Notes: a model not told the origin generated them from the sequence alone. A stretch of DNA of 64,000 nucleotides from Scytolyngbya sp. HA4215-MV1 (GCA_019359045.1 JAHHIA010000004.1:124001-188000), one strand, 5' to 3'; shown: positions 9,131-18,641, counted from the stretch's first letter. Numbers and translations are program-made.

Positions 9131-12100
9131 ATGATTAAAAATAAGTCTGTTTTTTGGGGTTTAGCACTATCTACAGTGTTAGCGGTTAATGCATTGCAGA
9201 TTTCTGTAAGTGCTCGTACAAATAGACCTGTTGGTAATTTTGAAAACTCATCAGCCATATTGCCAACCGGACAAGTTATTACTCCAGCTGCCGCACCTGG
9301 CTCTTCTTTTTCTCGTCTGTCCACAGGCTTGCGTCAGGATGGGAGTGCGGATGCAGCCGAAGCGGTAACAACCGCCCTTAGCCCTGATGGCAAAACGCTG
9401 TTAGTCCTGACCAGTGGCTACAACCAAAACTTTAGAACAACGGCAGGTGTCAATATCACCTACCCTGTTTTAGATCCACTGACAGGTCAACCCAGCAGCA
9501 TTACAACACGTCAAGCTGAATGGGTGTTTGTTTTTGATGTCAGCACTGGCAGGCTGGTTAAAAAACAGCAAATCAATATTCCCAATACCTACAACGGTCT
9601 GACCTGGTCGCCAGATGGCAAGCGCTTCTATGTATCTGCTGGCATTGATGATCGGGTGTATGTCTATAAGCAAGATGGCGCCCAGTATGTTCCTGATGCT
9701 CCTTTTATCCTTTTAGGGCACAACTCAAATCAGACAGCTCCCTTGCCCAAGTATGACGGTGGTCTGTTGAAGGGTTCCCCTGCGGCGATCGCAGGCACAG
9801 GTGCTGTCACTGCAGGTATCGCTGTCAGTCGGGATGGCAAGACCCTGGTTACAGCGAATTTTGAGAACGATTCGATTTCGATCGTTGATACTGCAACTCG
9901 ACAAGTGCTGAAGGAAGTCAAGTTTTTTAAAGCGGGTAGCAACGTAGCGACGGGCGAATATCCTTTTGATGTTGCCATCAAGAGTGGCACCAACGGCAAA
10001 GCAGTCAAGGTATTTGCCAGCAGCCAACGGGATGATGAAGTTTTGGCAGTTGACTTACAGTCGGGCATTATTACCCGCATTCCGGTCGGTGCACAACCCA
10101 ACAAGATGGTGCTCTCCAAAGCAATTTCTGAAGAGACTTTGCTCTATGTTGCGAACGGAAACAGTGACTCAATTTCGGTCATTGATACTACGAAGGATAA
10201 GGTCGTTGCAACAATTTCGATCGCCCGCCCTGGGGAGAAGTATAAGGGATCGAACCCCAATTCATTGGCAATTAGCCCCGATGGCAAAACTTTATATGTC
10301 ACATTGGGTGGCGAAAATGCTATCGCTGTGGTGGATCTGGCTAACTCGAAAGTGCTGGGACGCATTCCAACCGGCTGGTATCCCAACTCAGTGAGTGTCA
10401 GTCAGGATGGGAGCAAGCTCTATGTCGTCAACGCCAAGAGCAATATCGGTGCTAATCCCTCTAATGGTCGCACTACCAGTGCGGGTCTTGCCCGCAACAC
10501 CACCTTCCGTAATGAGTATGGTTGGGCACTGGAGAAAGCGGGCATTGCATCCATCCCTGTGCCAAATAGTGCAACCCTGGCAAGCCTATCAAAATTGGTC
10601 GATACCAACAATGGATTTGATCGTCGTGGGCAAGACCCCAAAATGGCTTTGTTCCGCAGCAAAATCAAACACATCATTTATGTGGTGAAGGAAAACCGGA
10701 CTTATGATGAAGTGCTGGGTGATCTGTCGAAAGGCAACGGCGATCCTGCCCTAACGCGCTTCCCAGAAGTAATTTCGCCCAACCATCATCGGTTGGCAAG
10801 CGAATTTGTCACCCTCGATAACTTCTACGACAGTGGCGAGTCCAGCGGGGTGGGCTGGAGCTGGTCTACTTATGCTCGTACCACTGACTATACGGAAAAG
10901 TCTCAGTCTGTGCTCTATGGCAATGCCAACTTTAACGGACTAACCTACGACTACGAAGGCACCAACCGCAACCTAAATAACGCATTACCCCAAACTGGCA
11001 CGAACCAGTTTAACAGCCGGGTTACAGGTCTAATCGATCCCAGTGGCAATTCTTCGATTCTGCCGGGTTCAAAGGATGTCAATGCGCCCGTAGGAGATGG
11101 TGAATTGGATGGGCAAGCGATCGGGGGTTATTTATGGGATTCCGCCCTGCGAGCAGGCAAGAGTGTCCGCAACTATGGCTTCTTTGTTGATCTGGTTTAC
11201 TACGATACCAATCAAGCCGATCCCACCAAGCCTGATCCCACCAATCCTCTGTATATTCCGGCTTCTCGCACTCCCTTCCAGAGCAAGTTGCCTCAATCTC
11301 CTGTGGGTAAAGTGGCTCTACAAAACAAGACGGATGTTTACTTCCGCGGCTACGACAACAAGGTGCCCGATGTTTATCGGATGGAAGAATGGGAGCGGGA
11401 TGTTAAGCAAAATGGGCTGCCTGCCCTCTCGATGGTACGGATTATGCATGACCACTTCGGCAATTTTGGGCAAGCTCTGGCTGGAGTGAACACACCGGAG
11501 TTACAGATGGCAGATAACGACTATGCCCTTGGCTTATTGGTCGAGAAGGTGTCTAAAATGCCAGAGTGGAAAGAAACTGCCATCTTCGTGATTGAAGATG
11601 ATGCACAGGATGGACCTGACCATATTGATGGTCATCGTTCGATCGCTTACATCATCTCACCCTACACGCGGCGCGGGGCGGTGGTGAGTTCCAACTACAA
11701 CACAGTGAGCATGTTGCGGACGATGGAAGATCTGCTCGGAATTGATCACCTGGGCATCACCGACGCCAATGCTGAACCGATGTCAGATGCCTTTAGCACG
11801 GAAACTCCCAATTTCACACCTTATGCTGCGATCGTGCCTGGCAATCTGTGTAAAGCACCTGTTGACCCAACGCTCGTGGGTTCTGCTTGTCAAGATGCCA
11901 ACGTGGTCAAGACTTCTGCTCTGACGATTTTGCATAATGCAGCCTGGTGGGAAGCTGCGACCCAAGACTTTTATTTCGATGTAGAAGATGCACTGGATGC
12001 AGACGCATTTAACCGGGTTCTGTGGGCAGGCATTATGGGTGACCAGGTGCCTTATCCCGAAGTGCGTAGTGGAGCAGACCTACGGCAAAACCGGGCTGAA

Positions 12101-12142
12101 CTGTTGAAGCAAGTAAAATTGAACGTGAGCAGTCGTTTCTAA
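9131..12142 (+). CDS. Secreted bifunctional YncE-like beta-propeller / phosphoesterase
   Basis: A 1003-residue exported protein. Residues 1-28 form a signal peptide. Residues about 70-450 are YVTN/YncE-type beta-propeller repeats, with blades such as SPDGKTLYVT and IDTATRQVL. From about 515 to 900 comes a phosphoesterase domain of the AcpA/phospholipase-C-like type, opening with IYVVKENRTYDEVLGD and carrying the metal-site segment EDDAQDGPDHIDGHRS; MVRIMHDHFGN is a second conserved block. It belongs to the alkaline-phosphatase superfamily fold. The substrate is not evident. A periplasmic or extracellular phosphate-scavenging role is inferred. Start: ATG at 9131, followed directly by the signal peptide. 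A hairpin follows the stop. Confidence 0.9.
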   Translation: MIKNKSVFWGLALSTVLAVNALQISVSARTNRPVGNFENSSAILPTGQVITPAAAPGSSFSRLSTGLRQDGSADAAEAVTTALSPDGKTLLVLTSGYNQNFRTTAGVNITYPVLDPLTGQPSSITTRQAEWVFVFDVSTGRLVKKQQINIPNTYNGLTWSPDGKRFYVSAGIDDRVYVYKQDGAQYVPDAPFILLGHNSNQTAPLPKYDGGLLKGSPAAIAGTGAVTAGIAVSRDGKTLVTANFENDSISIVDTATRQVLKEVKFFKAGSNVATGEYPFDVAIKSGTNGKAVKVFASSQRDDEVLAVDLQSGIITRIPVGAQPNKMVLSKAISEETLLYVANGNSDSISVIDTTKDKVVATISIARPGEKYKGSNPNSLAISPDGKTLYVTLGGENAIAVVDLANSKVLGRIPTGWYPNSVSVSQDGSKLYVVNAKSNIGANPSNGRTTSAGLARNTTFRNEYGWALEKAGIASIPVPNSATLASLSKLVDTNNGFDRRGQDPKMALFRSKIKHIIYVVKENRTYDEVLGDLSKGNGDPALTRFPEVISPNHHRLASEFVTLDNFYDSGESSGVGWSWSTYARTTDYTEKSQSVLYGNANFNGLTYDYEGTNRNLNNALPQTGTNQFNSRVTGLIDPSGNSSILPGSKDVNAPVGDGELDGQAIGGYLWDSALRAGKSVRNYGFFVDLVYYDTNQADPTKPDPTNPLYIPASRTPFQSKLPQSPVGKVALQNKTDVYFRGYDNKVPDVYRMEEWERDVKQNGLPALSMVRIMHDHFGNFGQALAGVNTPELQMADNDYALGLLVEKVSKMPEWKETAIFVIEDDAQDGPDHIDGHRSIAYIISPYTRRGAVVSSNYNTVSMLRTMEDLLGIDHLGITDANAEPMSDAFSTETPNFTPYAAIVPGNLCKAPVDPTLVGSACQDANVVKTSALTILHNAAWWEAATQDFYFDVEDALDADAFNRVLWAGIMGDQVPYPEVRSGADLRQNRAELLKQVKLNVSSRF

Positions 12143-12168
12143 ACGGATGTCACTGAGGTAATCAACTT

Positions 12169-12200
12169 AGATCCCCGGATCTGGAAGATGCCGGGGATCT
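12169..12200 (+). terminator. Hairpin after the phosphoesterase gene
   Basis: Perfect 10-bp stem AGATCCCCGG / CCGGGGATCT around a 12-nt loop, 27 bp after the stop codon. The T-run after it is short (TTTCC), so termination may be partial. Confidence 0.6.
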
Positions 12201-12217
12201 TTCCAGGCCTATGCGTC

Positions 12218-12318
12218 ATACCAGTTCCAAAAGCTAGCACTACAGAGGACTGTCTGTAGGGGCGGACGGGTCGTATGCTCCTACGAGAATTTGTAAATAG
12301 ACTTTAGAGAATTGGTAT
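12218..12318. repeat. Small palindromic element with ATACCA termini
   Basis: About 100 bp bounded by near-perfect inverted ends, ATACCAGTTC at 12218-12227 and GAATTGGTAT at 12309-12318 (9 of 10). It encloses the GTAGGGGCG-type sequence common in cyanobacterial dispersed repeats. The ends match those of the element at 24488-24657. MITE-like or REP-like; no ORF inside. Confidence 0.55.
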
Positions 12319-12338
12319 CAGTCAGTGCCATGCTTGGG

Positions 12339-12359
12339 TGAATTGAAAGTTTCAATTCA
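12339..12359. promoter_or_regulatory. Perfect 10-1-10 palindrome upstream of the iron porin
   Basis: Arms TGAATTGAAA and its exact complement flank one central G, about 70 bp before the porin start. The symmetry suits a dimeric regulator's operator or an mRNA hairpin. It does not match the Fur/Zur 7-1-7 consensus. Confidence 0.5.
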
Positions 12360-12429
12360 TTGGGTTATTTAGCAACACCCAAGTTATTTGTTCAAGTGAT
12401 GCTGTGATATTTCAAAGGTGTGAGAATTC

Positions 12430-14181
12430 ATGACGATGGCGAGGTTTTTGGCGAACTTATTGTTGATTGCACCGATTTCATTAGGGATATTTTCTTCTGT
12501 CGCCAATGTGGCTTCTGCCACAGAAGAACTTGAGCCCCTGAGTGGGGTTCAAAAATCGGGCACTGGGATTCAGTCGATCGCTCCTCCAACGGGATTTCCC
12601 GCGATCGCGCCTGAATCTACACAATCGATGGAACAAGACCCTGTGCTTGAGTCTACTTGGATGGCTCAAATCACTTCTGTCTCTCAGTTATCGGATGTCA
12701 ATCAGTCGGATTGGGCATTTCAGGCATTACAGTCATTGGTCGATCGCTATGGTTGCATTGTGGGCTATCCAAATCAGTCTTATCGAGGTAATCGGGCACT
12801 GAGTCGCTACGAATTTGCTGCCGGACTGAATGCCTGCCTGGAGCAGGTAAACGGGCTGCTCGCCTCCGGCAGCGCGAGTCTTGTTCAGAAAGAAGACCTG
12901 GACAATTTACAAAAACTGCAAGAGGAATTTGCAGCAGAACTGGCAACTGTGCGGGGTCGGGTTGATGCGCTGGAAGTTCGGACGACGACCCTGGAGCAGC
13001 AACAGTTTTCGACGACGACCAAGTTGCATGGTGAAGTGATCTTTGCGGTCGCAGGTGTCGCGACCGGACAGGACGCCGACAATCGCGATATTGCCAGAAT
13101 TACCACTTTCAGCGATCGGGTACGGCTCAACCTGGATACCAGCTTCACCGGCAAAGATTTGCTGAGAACTCGCTTGCAAGCGCTCAATTCCAATTCCTTC
13201 TTCAGCGCTGCGGGAACAGGGACACAATTGCCCGAAGGTACGCTGGCGTTCAATGCTGAGTTAGATGACGAAGGACCTGAAAGCAACGGGGTCGGTCTCG
13301 ACACGTTGTATTACCAGTTTCCGATCGGGAAGAAAGCCAGAGTCACTCTCTTTGCCAATGAAGGAGAGGTTGATGACTTTACCAATACCGTGAACCCCTT
13401 TTTGGACGGAGATGACGGAGCCAGTGGAGCTTTATCCAAATTTGGCAGTCGCAATTCCGTTTACTATTTTGTCCCTCAGGGGACTGGCATCGGCTTCCAA
13501 TATCAGTTTTCTGACCAGATCGAATTGAGCCTGGGCTATTTGTCTAGCACTGCCTCTAACCCTAGTGCCAAGCGAGGATTGTTTAATGGTTCCTATGGTG
13601 CCATTGCCCAGTTGTCGATTCAACCCAGCGATCGCATTAGCCTTGGTTTTACTTATGTCAATGCCTACAACAATTTAGGCGAAGATCTAGTGTCGCCCGG
13701 AACAGGAAGTCAAAAGGCAAATCTGGGTTTGGTCACGGATGAACCCGTCATCAGCAATGCCTATGGGATAGAGGCGTCTGTTCAAATTACCCCTAACTTT
13801 TTCATCAATGGTTGGGTGGGTTATACTCGCAGTCGAGTGGTGAATGTAGGGGATGCTGATATCTGGAACTATGCCGTGGCGCTGGCTTTCCCAGATTTGG
13901 GAGGTAGAGGAAACCTGGCAGGTATCCTTGTTGGCATGGAACCGAAAGTAACGGGTGCCGATCGCGCCATTGCTGATGCTTTCACCGAAGTGGTGAGCGA
14001 TGACAATGAAGACTCGGCTCGCGATCGCAATACCTCTTTGCACGTCGAAGTGTTTTATACATTGGCCCTGAGTGACAACATTGCCATCACTCCGGGTTTG
14101 ATTTGGCTGACTGCTCCCAATCACGACAATCGAAACGATGACATTGTGATTGGCGTCATTCGCACCACATTTTTCTTTTAA
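12430..14181 (+). CDS. Iron-uptake porin, SLH-OprB type
   Basis: Outer-membrane porin of the cyanobacterial Som/iron-uptake-porin family, 583 residues. Order: signal peptide (residues 1 to about 30), a linker, one SLH domain at about 88-150 (VSQLSDVNQSDWAFQALQSLVDRYGCIVGYP), a coiled coil at about 155-195 that would span the periplasm, then an OprB-like beta-barrel ending in the typical aromatic terminus GVIRTTFFF. The SLH domain anchors to peptidoglycan-linked polymer. Family data connect these porins with passage of inorganic iron and small solutes. The gene is monocistronic with a striking palindrome 70 bp upstream. It may share physiology with the EfeO/EfeB and oxidase genes further right. 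Confidence 0.92.
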   Translation: MTMARFLANLLLIAPISLGIFSSVANVASATEELEPLSGVQKSGTGIQSIAPPTGFPAIAPESTQSMEQDPVLESTWMAQITSVSQLSDVNQSDWAFQALQSLVDRYGCIVGYPNQSYRGNRALSRYEFAAGLNACLEQVNGLLASGSASLVQKEDLDNLQKLQEEFAAELATVRGRVDALEVRTTTLEQQQFSTTTKLHGEVIFAVAGVATGQDADNRDIARITTFSDRVRLNLDTSFTGKDLLRTRLQALNSNSFFSAAGTGTQLPEGTLAFNAELDDEGPESNGVGLDTLYYQFPIGKKARVTLFANEGEVDDFTNTVNPFLDGDDGASGALSKFGSRNSVYYFVPQGTGIGFQYQFSDQIELSLGYLSSTASNPSAKRGLFNGSYGAIAQLSIQPSDRISLGFTYVNAYNNLGEDLVSPGTGSQKANLGLVTDEPVISNAYGIEASVQITPNFFINGWVGYTRSRVVNVGDADIWNYAVALAFPDLGGRGNLAGILVGMEPKVTGADRAIADAFTEVVSDDNEDSARDRNTSLHVEVFYTLALSDNIAITPGLIWLTAPNHDNRNDDIVIGVIRTTFFF

Positions 14182-14280
14182 ATGGGGGATTGCATTGTTA
14201 AAGCTTATGTTTCTGTTTTCTCCTAGGGACTCTAGCTGGGAAGAAGGCGTTTCATTCACTCATTTCATGGAGAGTTTGGC

Positions 14281-14736
14281 ATGAATAGAACACCCATCAA
14301 TTTCCGCATCGTCAGGTATTTGCTCACAAGTGCTCTGGTCTTGCCGCCGATTTGGGCTGGATTGCAGGCAAACGTTTTGGCTAATTGCACCTCTAGTGCT
14401 AGCAATTGCGGCAGTAAAACCGACAACGCCGCCTGCACTGAGACCAATCGCACGCCCTATGACTTGTACGCAGACACACAAACCGCTCACAAAGTCAAAC
14501 TTTCTTGGGAAGTCTGTCAGAAAAGTAATTTTTATCAGGTGAGCTGGAATCTAGTTGGCGGAGCCCCCACCATGGTTCAAGTCAATGATGCCAACACATT
14601 GAACTGGACGCTAACTCGCGTGAGAGATGAGGCTAAGTTCACCTTTAAGGTGCGCGGCTGCAACACTCACCCGAATGCAGAACCCGAATGCACGCCTTGG
14701 ACTGAGTTGACTGTTAAAACCCCAGATTGGGATTAA
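14281..14736 (+). CDS. Small secreted Cys-rich protein with FnIII-like fold, unknown
   Basis: 151 residues with a signal peptide ending near LQANVLA. The mature part has paired cysteines (NCTSSASNCGSK, AACTET, WEVCQKS, RGCNTHPNAEPECTPW) and a beta-rich pattern, KVKLSWEVCQKSNFYQVSW ... FTFKVRGCN ... WTELTVKTP, which reads like a fibronectin type III or similar Ig-like domain with disulfides. No catalytic motif. Start ATG at 14281 follows GGAGAG at a normal distance. It lies 99 bp after the porin gene on the same strand, so an outer-membrane or periplasmic partner role is possible but unproven. Confidence 0.7.
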   Translation: MNRTPINFRIVRYLLTSALVLPPIWAGLQANVLANCTSSASNCGSKTDNAACTETNRTPYDLYADTQTAHKVKLSWEVCQKSNFYQVSWNLVGGAPTMVQVNDANTLNWTLTRVRDEAKFTFKVRGCNTHPNAEPECTPWTELTVKTPDWD

Positions 14737-14778
14737 CAGCGATCGGAAAATGATGAGGTCGTGGGGGTCGAACTCTGT

Positions 14779-14844
14779 AGGGGCATGGCATTGGGACAAC
14801 GATTTTCAGGTTAAACAAGGATTTCGCACCAAATGCCGCGCCCT
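14779..14844. repeat. Degenerate palindromic repeat (GTAGGGGC type)
   Basis: Left arm AGGGGCATGGCATT (14779-14792) roughly complements AATGCCGCGCCCT (14832-14844). This is a dispersed cyanobacterial type also seen at 28690-28732. The rest of the 300-bp gap, 14737-15036, shows no gene. Confidence 0.45.
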
Positions 14845-15036
14845 GCGCTGGATCAACACAAATTGAGTTAGAACCAGGCTTTTCTTAGTAGGTGGGTGGA
14901 ATTAACGAATGGATTAGCGTTAGCGCAGCCATGCCAAAGGCTATTGACGTAATCTATCTTTTTGTAAGTTGCGATTGTCTTGCGAAATCGGTGTAATTTT
15001 AACTGATACGCATTTATTCAGTCCCGCAAGAAGGAT

Positions 15037-17553
15037 ATGGATCACAAGCTCCAGGATTCTATCGTTGTTATTACCAGTGGCGATTCTAGCAATCACCACC
15101 TGGGTACAGGATTTGTGATTCATCAGGAGCAAGCGCTGACTTACATTCTGACTTGTGCCCGTGTCGTGAAGGATTTGGGTGGGAGATCGGCGATCGTGGT
15201 CGAAGACATGTCTGCAACTGTAATCGCTTTGGGGGAACCCGATGGTGTGAATCTGGCTGTCTTGCAGGTTCCGGGATTGGGACACCATCCCCCTCTACAA
15301 CTGGTTCCAATGGCTGAGGCGGGAGATCCTGTGACGATCGCCGGATTTGACTCATCACTCGACTCGCTGCCCTATCAGGAGTTGCCAGGCGTTTTGGGGC
15401 AACTCATCGTGGTTACTCTACAACCACAAACAGAGCTGGTGGGCTTCTGGGGACTGGATCTGGCAGAAGAAAATCGGTTGACTCCGGGCGATCGTGGTGC
15501 TCCCATAGTCAATTCGCAAAACCAGGTGTACGGCGTGGTGGTGGAAGGACAGATGGGATCGAAATCGGGGTGGGCGATCTGCATTACCGCTTTACCCAAA
15601 ATCTGGACAGAGATGCCTTCCCATCTATTACCGGCTCCCGCACCTGAATCGCCTGCTGCAACGGCGGCTCCCACGATGCCATCCGACAGTATGGTAACGA
15701 TCGTCTTTACTGATTTGGTCGGTTCGACTGCATTAAAAAAGCATCTGCCTGGCAGTGACATTTCTGTCCGTAATCGCATTTACTTTGACACGATCCTGCG
15801 TCCTCATCGTCAAAAGGTCGAGGCAGAACTTGAGGAATACGGCGGGCGGGTGGTCAAAACGGAAGGAGATGCCTACTTTCTGGTCTTTGCCAGTGCTGCC
15901 AATGCAGCTCGGTGGGCAGTGTCGATGCAAAAGAGTCATTTACAAGACCCGATCACCACCCCCCTGGGAGCGCTAAGAGTTAAGGTCGGGATGCATACAG
16001 GCACTCCGTTGCAGGATGGCACCGATTTCATTGGGCATGAGGTAGACTTCGCCGCTCGGATTACTTCGGTGACACAAGGGGGAGAAATTTTGCTCTCGGA
16101 AGTGACAGCAGTGCTGGTGCGGGGCGCCCAGATTACTGGACTGGCGATTGCCTATCGGGGGGAACGAGACTTAAAAGGGATTGGCACTGTTCCCGTTTTT
16201 GAGCTGGTGTATGGGGGCAAATCGGTACAGGGTCCGATCGGGCAACCACCTCCCCCCCCAACTTCGCAAAACCTGTCAGGTGCTGTTCTGGCGCCTGATC
16301 CTCCCGGTTTGGCATTTGATACTGCCATTTCAGAGGTATCTAAACTGGTGCGTCGTCCTCCAGGGCGCAGGTTACAGCTCCTGATGCTTTGGGCGACGGT
16401 TGCAACTGCCACGGTGATGGGACTGCGAACCCTGGGGATTTTGCAGCCCTTGGAATTGAAGGCGTATGACCAAATGTTGGCGTTGCGCCCTCCAGAACCC
16501 GTTGATTCCCGCTTGTTGGTAGTGGCGTTTACTGAAACGGATGTGCAGACGCTCAACGAGCCTTCTCTATCCGATCAAAATCTGCTGAAAGTGTTGAAAA
16601 CGCTGGAGGCTCACGAACCTGTGGCGATCGGGCTGGATCTGTATCGCGATGTGCCGATCGGCAAAGGGCAAGCCGAACTTTTGCAACATCTGAAAACCAG
16701 CGATTTGATCGTTTCCACCTGCAAGGTGCCCGATCTGGACGATCGGTTGGGGGTTGCCCCACCACCTGGTTATCCAACTGATCACGCAGGTCAGAATACG
16801 GTGTTGGGGTTTAGCAATGCTGCCTTTGACCCCCATGGCGTGTTGCGTCGTCACTATCTGAGTCAGACATCACCGCCCGCTGCCGCCTGCCTACCGGACT
16901 ATGCCTTGAATGCGCAGCTAGCGTTTCGCTATCTCTACTCTCAGAAAAATATCCAACCCGAATTTCTTAATGACTCAACGCTGAAACTAGGAGCAACCCA
17001 GCTCCATCGCTTACCCAATCGGGCAGGTGGTTACCAAAAGTTTGATGCCAGCGGCTTCCAGCTTTTGCTCAATTACCGATTGCCCGCTGTGGCAGAGCAA
17101 ATCACGATCAATGATGTGCTCAGTGGCAGATTAAAGCCAGAGTCGGTGCGGAATCGGGTGATCTTAATTGGCGTCGATCGTGAAGACATTGATCGGGTGA
17201 TTACTCCAGATGGCTCCAGTATTGCCGGAGTTTTGAGTCAGGCTCAGGGGCTGAGTCAGATTCTCAGTGCCGTACTGGATCACCGCCCCCTCCTCAGTCC
17301 CTGGGCGATCGGCTGGGAAATTCTCTGGGTCTGGGGGTGGGCGATAGCGGGTGGGGCGATCGTCTGTTACCTGCGGCGTTGGCTGGTTCCTCTCGGTGGT
17401 GTCACGATCGTCCTGATTTCAGGAATGAGTTTTATCTTTTTTGTGGTACTGGGTAATTGGGTTCCTCTTGTTCCGACCGTTCTCGCCTGCATCCTAACGG
17501 GGGGCGGAATGACGACTTATCAGGTTAAACAAGGAAACGACGAGCGGACGTAG
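15037..17553 (+). CDS. Trypsin-like pseudoprotease - class III nucleotidyl cyclase - CHASE2 membrane protein
   Basis: 838 residues with an unusual order. Residues 1 to about 200 form a trypsin-fold domain whose catalytic triad is gone: TCAHVV is TCARVV (Arg42), the Asp position is Asn72 in VNLAVL, and GDSG is GDRG (Arg153). Residues about 218-400 are a class III adenylate/guanylate cyclase with both metal Asp present (Asp226 in FTDLVGST, Asp278 in TEGDAYF) and Lys in VVKTEGD; the usual Asn of VNxAAR is Asp (VDFAARI). Residues about 445-740 are a CHASE2 sensor, followed by about three membrane helices at the C-terminus. CHASE2 normally precedes the output domain, so this is an inverted layout. 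It heads a block with the DUF928 and FHA-CHAT genes, all on one strand. cAMP production is inferred. Confidence 0.9.
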   Translation: MDHKLQDSIVVITSGDSSNHHLGTGFVIHQEQALTYILTCARVVKDLGGRSAIVVEDMSATVIALGEPDGVNLAVLQVPGLGHHPPLQLVPMAEAGDPVTIAGFDSSLDSLPYQELPGVLGQLIVVTLQPQTELVGFWGLDLAEENRLTPGDRGAPIVNSQNQVYGVVVEGQMGSKSGWAICITALPKIWTEMPSHLLPAPAPESPAATAAPTMPSDSMVTIVFTDLVGSTALKKHLPGSDISVRNRIYFDTILRPHRQKVEAELEEYGGRVVKTEGDAYFLVFASAANAARWAVSMQKSHLQDPITTPLGALRVKVGMHTGTPLQDGTDFIGHEVDFAARITSVTQGGEILLSEVTAVLVRGAQITGLAIAYRGERDLKGIGTVPVFELVYGGKSVQGPIGQPPPPPTSQNLSGAVLAPDPPGLAFDTAISEVSKLVRRPPGRRLQLLMLWATVATATVMGLRTLGILQPLELKAYDQMLALRPPEPVDSRLLVVAFTETDVQTLNEPSLSDQNLLKVLKTLEAHEPVAIGLDLYRDVPIGKGQAELLQHLKTSDLIVSTCKVPDLDDRLGVAPPPGYPTDHAGQNTVLGFSNAAFDPHGVLRRHYLSQTSPPAAACLPDYALNAQLAFRYLYSQKNIQPEFLNDSTLKLGATQLHRLPNRAGGYQKFDASGFQLLLNYRLPAVAEQITINDVLSGRLKPESVRNRVILIGVDREDIDRVITPDGSSIAGVLSQAQGLSQILSAVLDHRPLLSPWAIGWEILWVWGWAIAGGAIVCYLRRWLVPLGGVTIVLISGMSFIFFVVLGNWVPLVPTVLACILTGGGMTTYQVKQGNDERT

Positions 17554-17667
17554 GAGATTCAGTTACCAAAGGCAAAAGCAGTCAATTTCTCCATTTTCCC
17601 GATCTGCCCCCTCTCCGCGTTGTCGCGTTTTTCCCTGGCTGTGCTCTATCTACCTTTCAGCAAGATT

Positions 17668-18495
17668 ATGTGTCAAATTGTCACTCGTTCTGGTTTCCTC
17701 GCGATCGCAATCCTGCCATTGCTCACTTGCTTTTCTTTGGATTGGCACCGTGCCGTAGCGGCGACCACTCCGATCAGCAGTCAATCTGTGGCACAGGCTA
17801 GCAGCCCGACAACTCCTCGCCAGAGACGACGTCTGTTTGTTCCTCCGAAGGCGCCTAACACTGGCAGAATTGGCAAGAGTCGAGGTACTGCGACCCGGGG
17901 GGGAGGTTGTCCGGCAGTCGATACACCTTTGACGGCACTGGTACCGGTTTACGAAACTAAGACAGGCGCAAAACTGCCCATGGGGTTGACCACTTCGGAA
18001 TATCCCACCCTCTGGTTTTACTTGCCCTATGCCCTAACCCTCGATCGTCCAGCGCGATTGGTTGTGGAAACATCCGAACTGGGCACTAATTATATGACCC
18101 AGCAAACGGTGCTGGAAATCACCAACCTGAAGGCAGGCATTGTCGGGATTCCTATTCCCAAAAGCCAGGCACCGCTCCAGATTGGGCAGCGGGCGAATTG
18201 GACGCTGACGATTTTGTGCAATCCTCAGGATGCAGCGGCAAATAAATATGTAGATGTGTCGCTGCAACGAGTTGCAGCCGATCCAACCTTGCAGCAACAG
18301 TTGGCAACCGCAACACTGGAACAACGGGTTGAGCTGTATGGGGCAGCAGGTTTGTGGGAAAACACGCTCACCACCCTTGCCCAACTGCGTCATGCGGCAC
18401 CCAACGATCGCACGTTAGCTGCCGATTGGCAAGATCTCTTACAAACCGCCAATCTGTCTGGGTTGGCGACCCAGCCTATGACCTATCTACCGTAA
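17668..18495 (+). CDS. DUF928 exported protein
   Basis: About 275 residues. A signal peptide (MCQIVTRSGFLAIAILPLL...) supports the ATG at 17668 rather than the TTG at 17620. After a Ser/Pro/Arg-rich linker comes the DUF928 domain, with the characteristic start GRIGKSRGTATRGGGCP and the core LTALVP, PTLWFYLPY and the end TLAQLRHAAPNDRTLAADWQDLL. The fold is predicted all-beta with a helical tail. The biochemical function is unknown. In cyanobacteria DUF928 genes repeatedly sit beside CHASE2 proteins and FHA/CHAT proteins, as here, with the cyclase-CHASE2 gene 114 bp upstream and the FHA-CHAT gene 275 bp downstream. A periplasmic adaptor role is an inference. Confidence 0.85.
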   Translation: MCQIVTRSGFLAIAILPLLTCFSLDWHRAVAATTPISSQSVAQASSPTTPRQRRRLFVPPKAPNTGRIGKSRGTATRGGGCPAVDTPLTALVPVYETKTGAKLPMGLTTSEYPTLWFYLPYALTLDRPARLVVETSELGTNYMTQQTVLEITNLKAGIVGIPIPKSQAPLQIGQRANWTLTILCNPQDAAANKYVDVSLQRVAADPTLQQQLATATLEQRVELYGAAGLWENTLTTLAQLRHAAPNDRTLAADWQDLLQTANLSGLATQPMTYLP

Positions 18496-18619
18496 TCGAA
18501 AAATTCTGGGCACCCCACTGTTCAGCTAGAGACCGCTGCCGATACGATGGATTTGAATGGGGAAGTTCTGGAATATCGCGGTAGTCACGATCGTTGGGAC
18601 GTTTCAAAGTTTGGAATCG

Positions 18620-18641
18620 ACAAAGGGCTTAAGCCCTTTGT
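18620..18641. terminator. 22-bp perfect palindrome between DUF928 and FHA-CHAT genes
   Basis: ACAAAGGGCTT is followed by its exact complement; flanking GAC/GTC extends the symmetry. It resembles a dispersed cyanobacterial REP and could terminate or attenuate read-through into the FHA-CHAT gene. The rest of 18496-18770 shows no other clear feature. Confidence 0.55.

Noticed and set aside
14807-14820. CAGGTTAAACAAGG identical to 17521-17534
   Set aside because: A shared 14-mer is expected by chance in 64 kb and the second copy is coding.
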